A stretch of 64,000 nt of DNA from Corynebacterium parakroppenstedtii. GTDB taxonomy: Bacteria; Actinomycetota; Actinomycetes; Mycobacteriales; Mycobacteriaceae. The position numbers and the translations under genes were made by a program. Of this stretch, positions 58,800 through 64,000 are shown piece by piece (position 1 is the first letter of the stretch; each line of letters starts with the position of its first letter). The notes beneath the pieces are model-generated. The model was given only the letters and a program-made list of their open reading frames with translations. It was not told the DNA's origin and did not search any database. The stretch is taken from positions 930,001-994,000 of the forward strand of contig NZ_JAGSOA010000001.1 of assembly GCF_019754935.1 (NCBI RefSeq), given 5' to 3'.

Positions 58800-60645
58800 T
58801 GTTGCGGATCCGCCTTGCTCGACCACGGGAATTTAGCGAAGCGAGGTTGGGAAGCACTGTCCGCACTGTTCTATTACAACAACTGGTATGAAATCGTCGC
58901 CGGTGACTCGTACTTCGACATGTTTGGTGGGCCTCAACCACTGAGCCACATGTGGTCACTAGCGGTGGAAGAACAGTTCTACCTTGTGTGGCCTTTTGTG
59001 TTCACCGCAATCACATTCCTGTGGCAGCGTCGTAAACATTCGCACGGTTACGCTGCGATTACGTGCTTGATCCTCGCCGCCATATCGGGTGTGTGGATGG
59101 CCTACTTGGTGAAGCCAGGCGTCGATCACACTCGCGTTTACGAAGGAACGGATACTCGCGCATTAGGGCTGCTCATCGGCGCGTCCCTGGCTTTCGTGTG
59201 GAAACCCGGGGTCGCCGCTTCCAACGCTTCGGGGTCCGACAGTACACAAGCTTCACGGTCCTGGCGTTCCAACGCACTCGCCCGTCATCTTCTTGACCTG
59301 GTCGGGCTGGCCGGTTTGGCCGTCGTGATCTTCATGATGGTTCGTACCGACGATAACGCCATGTGGCTCTACCAGGGAGGATTCGCCGTTCTCGCCCTGG
59401 CTACTGCGACGGCTCTGTTGCCTCTTGCCGACGAGCACTCGTGGATGACCCGCATCGTTGGTCTTCCGCCTCTGCGCTGGTTGGGCGAGCGCTCCTACGG
59501 TATTTACCTCTGGCATATGCCTGTTATCGCTTTTGCGCCCGATGGGTTCGTCGAAAATCACCTGATTATTGCAGGCCCTGTTCTGTCCGCGATTTCTATC
59601 ATTCTGGCTGCTCTGTCCTGGACATTGATCGAGGACCCAATCCGTCGGCATGGAGTTGTTGCACTGGCACGTAAGTGGTGGTCAGGCAGGGTTTCGGAAA
59701 ACGCATCAGGCACCGCTACGAGCCCGGCAGTCTCTCGCCGACGGGGGACGCCACCGGTCCTCACCGGGGTTGCCTCGGTCATCCTTCTCGCGATTCTCGC
59801 CGCCGGGTTGCCTAAAGCTCTTGCCGACGGGTCTAATGGCTCCTCGTCCAATGACCCGATGGCTGCGATCGGCGGGAGTGGAACCGACGGGGCGGTCAAA
59901 GTCGGTGGAGACAACGGTAATAGGCAGAGAAACGGTGCCGACAACCCCGACGCAGCGTCGGCAAGCGATAAAGATGGTAAGGACACCGCTGCTCAAGGGC
60001 GGAATGCTGGGATTGACTGCTCAACGGTGATCCAACATTGGCGATTCCACCTCTATCGCGCTTAATTCGCCCGACTACCTGCCGGATCCGGCCGACCGTG
60101 TCGGCGCGCAGTACAAGCGTGTGGGCGCGAAGGATGTGTACCTGGACATCAAGGGCGCGCGGGCCGTTATTGAGCGATACAAAGATGATCCGAACGCCAC
60201 GGAGGTCGTCACCAACATGGAGAGCCATCACTATAAAGATGCGTGCTGGGTGATGGCGATTGGAACGAACGACGCCGCTAACGTCACCGCTGGCAATCAG
60301 ACGTCGGCGGAAGACCGTGTCCGCACGATTATGGACATTGTCAAGGACGAGAAGCACGTGCTGTGGCCGACGGTGAAAACTGTGAACGCTGCCCAGTCCG
60401 CCTATGCCAACTCGGGTATGCAGCATTATGACGAAGCGCTGCGGAAGATGTGCAAGGAGTACCCCAACCTGCGTCTTTACGATTGGGCCGGTGAGGTTGA
60501 AGATGACTGGTTCATTGACGACGGGATCCATCCGAATACCGTGGGCGCCAAGGAAAAGGGTCGACGTTTTGCCGACGCCCTGACCCAGGCGTTCCCGAAG
60601 GGGAAGAAGCCCGCCAGCCAGTGCACGGTCGGTAGCGGCGACTGA
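58800..60645 (+). pseudogene. Acyltransferase-3 / SGNH-hydrolase protein, truncated and frameshifted
   Basis: Remains of an OafA-like membrane acyltransferase with C-terminal SGNH domain, which O-acylates envelope sugars. Recognisable are LAKRGWEALSALFYYNNW, LSHMWSLAVEEQFYLVWPF, RALGLLIGASLAFVW, LGERSYGIYLWHMPV and several helices, then a Gly/Asn/Asp linker. The first 100 or so residues, with the first helix and catalytic histidine, are missing. At 60034-60036 one extra A breaks the frame: without it the sequence would read V-I-H-IGDSTSIALNSPDYL, the SGNH block I. In the shifted frame the SGNH domain continues with AIGTNDAANV and DGIHPNTVGAK to the stop at 60645. Two independent lesions indicate a pseudogene. 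Confidence 0.82.
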
Positions 60646-60728
60646 GAAGTGTGAAGGCGCTGGCTTCACACTGTCGCCGGCGCATACACCGTCGGGTTCA
60701 TACGCCGTCGTCGATATATATAAAGGAA

Positions 60729-60769
60729 AACCCCTTGCTCTGCCGAATTGTGTGGCAGGACAAGGGGTT
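60729..60769 (-). terminator. Terminator of the rplM-rpsI operon
   Basis: AACCCCTTGCTCTGCC (60729-60744) and GGCAGGACAAGGGGTT (60754-60769) form a stem of about 16 bp with one mismatch. On the minus strand it is followed by TTTTCCTTTATATA, about 43 bases after the rpsI stop. It may also stop transcripts from the acyltransferase remnant. Confidence 0.85.
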
Positions 60770-60811
60770 TCGCGCGTCCAACGCAGCCCGGCAAGACGGG
60801 TAAAGCGATAT

Positions 60812-61351
60812 TTAACGCTTGGAGTACTGCGGAGCGCGACGAGCTTTGTGCAGACCAGCCTTCTTGCGCTCAACCTCGCGAGCATCGCGGGTGAGGAAGC
60901 CGGCCTTCTTGAGGGCGCTGCGATCAGCCGGGTTGTAGGCGTTCAGCGCACGGGCGATCGCCAGGCGGAAAGCGCCAGCCTGGCCCGAGGGGCCACCGCC
61001 CTTGAGGTTCGCCTTGATGTCGAACTGGCTCTCACGCTCAATGAGGGTGAGGGGAGCCTTAATGAGCTGCTGGTGCAGCTTGTTCGGGAAGTAATCTTCC
61101 AGGGCGCGGCCGTTACAGGTGAACTCGCCGGAGCCAGCGGTCATCACGACGCGCACAACGGCGCGCTTGCGGCGTCCCACGGTCTGGATCGGGAAGTCGC
61201 GCTGCTCGGGCTCAACAACTGCTTCTTCTTCAACCTCAGTGGCGACGGAATCGCCGATGGTGGAAACGAACTCTTCGCTCGCTGCCTGGGCGGCGATGAA
61301 GTCGGCCTCGTTAGCCTCGTCCTGAATCTGGTTTTCGGTGTTCTCGCTCAC
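60812..61351 (-). CDS. rpsI: 30S ribosomal protein S9
   Basis: 179 residues. [54 protein letters not shown] and the extreme C-terminus RRAPQYSKR (the tail that touches P-site tRNA) are canonical. An acidic N-terminal extension of about 50 residues is common in actinobacterial S9. The GTG start shares one base with the rplM stop (TAGTG). Confidence 0.97.
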   Translation of the reverse strand: MSENTENQIQDEANEADFIAAQAASEEFVSTIGDSVATEVEEEAVVEPEQRDFPIQTVGRRKRAVVRVVMTAGSGEFTCNGRALEDYFPNKLHQQLIKAPLTLIERESQFDIKANLKGGGPSGQAGAFRLAIARALNAYNPADRSALKKAGFLTRDAREVERKKAGLHKARRAPQYSKR

Positions 61352-61797
61352 TACTGTGCCACCTGCTTGATCTCGTAGTTCTCGGGCTTCTGGGCAGCGT
61401 GACGGTGCTCGCTACCTGCGTACACGTGAAGCTTCTTGATAGATGCGCGGGAAAGCTTGTTGTGCGGCATCATACCGGCGATAGCTTCTTCGATGACGCG
61501 CTCCGGGTGCACCTCGAGCGAACGCCCCAGGGTCATGGTGGTCAGACCACCCGGGTATCCGGAGTGACGGTAACGGAACTCACGCTCGCGCTTGTTTGCG
61601 GAAACGCGAACCTTGTCGGCGTTGATGATGATGACGTGGTCACCACAGTCAACGTTCGGTGCAAAAATCGGCTTACGCTTGCCCCGCAGCAGGTCAGCAG
61701 CCTCAACAGCGAGGCGGCCGAGCACCACGTCGGCGGCGTCGATGACGTACCACTTACGGGTAATGTCACCGCTCTTCGGGTGGAAAGTAGACAACAT
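61351..61797 (-). CDS. rplM: 50S ribosomal protein L13
   Basis: 148 residues: [65 protein letters not shown] and [20 protein letters not shown]. First gene of the two-gene ribosomal operon; GGAGTCATG precedes the start. Confidence 0.97.
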   Translation of the reverse strand: MLSTFHPKSGDITRKWYVIDAADVVLGRLAVEAADLLRGKRKPIFAPNVDCGDHVIIINADKVRVSANKREREFRYRHSGYPGGLTTMTLGRSLEVHPERVIEEAIAGMMPHNKLSRASIKKLHVYAGSEHRHAAQKPENYEIKQVAQ

Positions 61798-62137
61798 GAC
61801 TCCTTGAAAGTCTGTCTGGAACTGCCAGCCACAAAATTGAACAGGCTAACTACCGTCAGTCTGCTGCCGCGGCGGCCGGTGGAGACCCGCGACTCGTGTC
61901 ACATTGCCAATGTGGCGTTGTATCAGCGTCAACAGCGCGGAAATCGTAGTTCCTATCACTGAATCAACGCTGCATCGACAACTCGACACACAAATAGTTG
62001 AGAGTACCGGAATAGGTGCGAGCAGTTCAAGTGAGCGGGCGTTATCCGTGGCCGTGCGTTATGTGGGTTGGCCGACGCTCGTTATGTAAGGAGTCCGCTC
62101 TCCCCCTCGCGCGGTGTTTGCTCTCCCCTTCTCTCCC
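61798..62137. other. Intergenic region upstream of rplM
   Basis: About 340 bp without a gene. It should contain the rplM promoter. A small inverted repeat CACATTG-CCAATGTG lies near 61899-61913, a candidate leader hairpin or operator, but it matches no L13-leader model that I can verify by eye. Confidence 0.4.
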
Positions 62138-63421
62138 TTAACGCAAAGCTTCCTGCAGAACTGTGGCAAACCGCTCCATCCCCGTCTTCATCACCGGAAT
62201 ACTGTTTCCCGCGAAGGAAAACCGTATGGAGAGCTGCCCTTCCAGTTTCGTGTCCGCGTTGATCGTCGTACTGTCTTTTCTTTCGACGTTCCGATAGACC
62301 GAAGTCGGCTGGGAGTCGTGTGGGAAAAATTCCGTGCCCGGGACGAAAGCGATCTCGTGTTCTATTGCGTCGTCGATCAGCGACAGCGTATTCACCTGTG
62401 GACGTAATTCCTCCGGAAAATCTATCCACACAAACATGCCGCCATCGGGGTCGGTGATGTGCGTTCCGTCAGGAACGATGTCGAGTAATTGTGTGCGCAG
62501 GGCTTTGCATCGGGCCTGGTAGGTTGCCCGCATCGTGTTCAGGGCGCGGTCGCGGGAGGAGACGCCGTCCGGTTCTACCCTGTCGAGCCACAGTGCGGCA
62601 GCGCACTGGTCAATCACGGATCCGTGGAGCGTCGATACTTGTTTGGCGACCACCATTGGTTGGAGTAGCCAATCTGGTATCAGGGCGGCCCCAATACGGA
62701 ACGCTGGTGACAGGAATTTCGACAAGCTGGCCAAGTAGACCGCGCCGGATTCGGACTCGTAGGTGTGACAGAGCGGTTCGCGCGCGTTCCCGTCGAAGGC
62801 TAAAGGTGAATATGCGTCGTCCTCAACTAATAAACTGCGGTGGCCTGTGAGAACACGCCGCACTTCATCCTTCCGACGCTCGCTCATTGAGCGGCCGGTG
62901 GGGTTTTGGAAGACCGGAATGAGGTAGGTGATGACGGGGTCGTAGTCCTGTAGTGCGCGCTCGAGTTCGGAGGGGATTATGCCGTTATCGTCGCACGGCA
63001 CGGGGATAACCCGCGCTCCGGCCATGGTGAATGCTTGGATGGCCGCGGGGTAGGTGGGGGCTTCGACCAGGACCGTGTCCCCTGGGTTGATGATGACGCG
63101 GGCGAGTAAAAACAGTATTTCTTGGCTGCCGGTGGAGATGAGGATGTTGTCCGCGGGGGCGGACAGGTGCCGACGTTGCATTTCCCGCGCCATTGCTTGC
63201 CGAAGTTCGGGTTCGCCTTCTGTGACGGAGTATTGGAAGACGTCGGGCCCGCTGTCGTCTAGCACCGTTCGGACGCATTCCGTGATGCCCGATGTGTCCA
63301 GGAGTGTGGGGTCGGGGGCTCCGCCGGCGAAGCTGATGAAGTCGTCGTGGCTGATGTATCCGAGGAGGTCTCTGGTCATGGAGCGGGCGACGTGGGAGAA
63401 TTCGCGGTTGAGCGGTAGCAA
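62138..63421 (-). CDS. PLP-dependent aminotransferase (fold type I, 2-aminoadipate/MocR-like)
   Basis: About 427 residues. FISFAGGAPDPTLLD, FQYSVTEGEPELRQAMAREM, ISTGSQEILFLLARVI, VITYLIPVFQNPTGRSMSER and the PLP lysine in LASLSKFLSPAFRIGA are typical of the class that includes LysN and valine-pyruvate-type enzymes. There is no MocR DNA-binding domain. The frame opens at a TTG at 63454, but AGAGGAG stands just before the TTG at 63421, which I prefer. The binding-protein gene ends 37 bases upstream of this start (5 bases upstream of the longer frame), so the two probably form an operon for amino acid use. Confidence 0.85.
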   Translation of the reverse strand: MLPLNREFSHVARSMTRDLLGYISHDDFISFAGGAPDPTLLDTSGITECVRTVLDDSGPDVFQYSVTEGEPELRQAMAREMQRRHLSAPADNILISTGSQEILFLLARVIINPGDTVLVEAPTYPAAIQAFTMAGARVIPVPCDDNGIIPSELERALQDYDPVITYLIPVFQNPTGRSMSERRKDEVRRVLTGHRSLLVEDDAYSPLAFDGNAREPLCHTYESESGAVYLASLSKFLSPAFRIGAALIPDWLLQPMVVAKQVSTLHGSVIDQCAAALWLDRVEPDGVSSRDRALNTMRATYQARCKALRTQLLDIVPDGTHITDPDGGMFVWIDFPEELRPQVNTLSLIDDAIEHEIAFVPGTEFFPHDSQPTSVYRNVERKDSTTINADTKLEGQLSIRFSFAGNSIPVMKTGMERFATVLQEALR

Positions 63422-63458
63422 TGGGCTCCTCTGGGTCGGTCGGTCTGTCGTCAAAGTG

Positions 63459-64000
63459 TCAGGAGGACACGGGCGGGTTTATTTGGGCTTCGGGGATTCC
63501 TGATCCTTTGTTGGCCCACGCGTCCATGATTGTTTTCATGGTGCCGTTATCAATGAGCTCTTGTGTGGCAGCTCGAATGGCTTCTGCCAGGGGGCGATTG
63601 TTTTGCGCAACGATCGCTGCCTTGGGCGCACGGTTCACGATAGTGCCGACGGTATCGAGGCGCCCTTGGGATTGGTTCACTGCGTAAGACACTATCGGCG
63701 AGTCTGCCACCATGACGTCGGCTTTTCTTCCCACGACTGCCGTGGACGCGTCGGTTTGGTTTTTGTAGCTTTGGATGGTCAGCTTTTCGTCGCTTCCGCA
63801 GTGGGACGCTTCTTCGGTCATGACTTCTTCGTGCAAGGACCCTGTTTGCACAGCTACGGAGTGCCCGCACAGATGCTCCGGGTCAACGTTTTTGGGGTTA
63901 CCTTTGGCGACGCCGAATGCTCGCCCGGAGTCATACAAGCTGACCATGTTCACTTGTTTCATTCGCTCTTTATTGATGGTGAATGCGGAGATTCCCGCGT
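63459..64000 (-). CDS. Amino acid ABC transporter substrate-binding protein (SBP_bac_3), 5' end outside window
   Basis: 180 codons, open to the right edge. GISAFTINKERMKQVNMVSL is the hinge motif of family 3 solute-binding proteins, followed by YDSGRAFGVAKGNPKNVD, the lobe ADVMVADSPIVSYAVNQSQG and the C-terminal MKTIMDAWANKG. The signal peptide and first lobe lie beyond 64000. It is probably a polar amino acid or glutamine/cystine-type binder. The permease and ATPase are not in the window. Confidence 0.9.
   Translation of the reverse strand, partial: AGISAFTINKERMKQVNMVSLYDSGRAFGVAKGNPKNVDPEHLCGHSVAVQTGSLHEEVMTEEASHCGSDEKLTIQSYKNQTDASTAVVGRKADVMVADSPIVSYAVNQSQGRLDTVGTIVNRAPKAAIVAQNNRPLAEAIRAATQELIDNGTMKTIMDAWANKGSGIPEAQINPPVSS

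Overview
The window is a stretch of an actinobacterial chromosome, most likely Corynebacterium. The main evidence is the block rplM-rpsI-glmM-(three small genes)-glmS-nnr-alr/tsaE-tsaB-rimI-tsaD-groES-groEL, a gene order I know from corynebacteria, together with a moderately high GC content and many GTG/TTG starts. A lipid-requiring species of the C. kroppenstedtii type would fit, but the species is inference only. There are no tRNA or rRNA genes, no complete insertion sequence and no CRISPR array.

Left part (1-31 kb), metabolism and transport. A glycoside hydrolase family 32 sucrose/fructoside hydrolase is cut by the left edge. It is followed by an amino-acid permease, a lactate/2-hydroxyacid dehydrogenase coupled to an ElaA-type acetyltransferase, a DinB-like protein, thiD, and an NmrA/DUF2867 protein. 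Then come an ABC exporter with a DesK/DesR-like two-component pair and two thiamine blocks, each behind its own TPP riboswitch: thiC-thiE on the plus strand and thiO-thiS-thiG-thiF on the minus strand. Between them lie an AT-richer ABC-2 transporter and a GH13 alpha-amylase. Next are a lipoprotein, a small membrane protein, an SDR reductase, purT, and an ECF vitamin-type transporter (S, T and a fused two-domain ATPase) on the minus strand.

Middle (31-43 kb). A cobalamin riboswitch controls metE, the B12-independent methionine synthase. It is followed by a nucleoside hydrolase, a DUF6506 protein, a lipoate-protein ligase convergent with an E2-E1beta-E1alpha 2-oxoacid/acetoin dehydrogenase operon, then purA and a conserved hypothetical gene.

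Right part (43-64 kb). groES-groEL sit behind two overlapping CIRCE operators. Then come the t6A genes (tsaD, tsaB and tsaE, the last fused to alanine racemase) with rimI, the NAD(P)HX repair enzyme, glmS and glmM for UDP-GlcNAc synthesis, an unrecognised overlapping three-gene operon whose first gene is frameshifted, a decayed acyltransferase-3/SGNH gene, rplM-rpsI, an aminotransferase and an amino-acid-binding protein cut by the right edge.

The most unusual structure is a dispersed 122-bp repeat, present three times at exactly the same length. Each copy has four related arms arranged as two nested inverted repeats. Other points of note are an ECF ATPase fusion with one degenerate ATP site, a hydrolase with its nucleophile serine replaced by glycine, a possible ATC start in ecfT, and a C10 tract just upstream of lplA.
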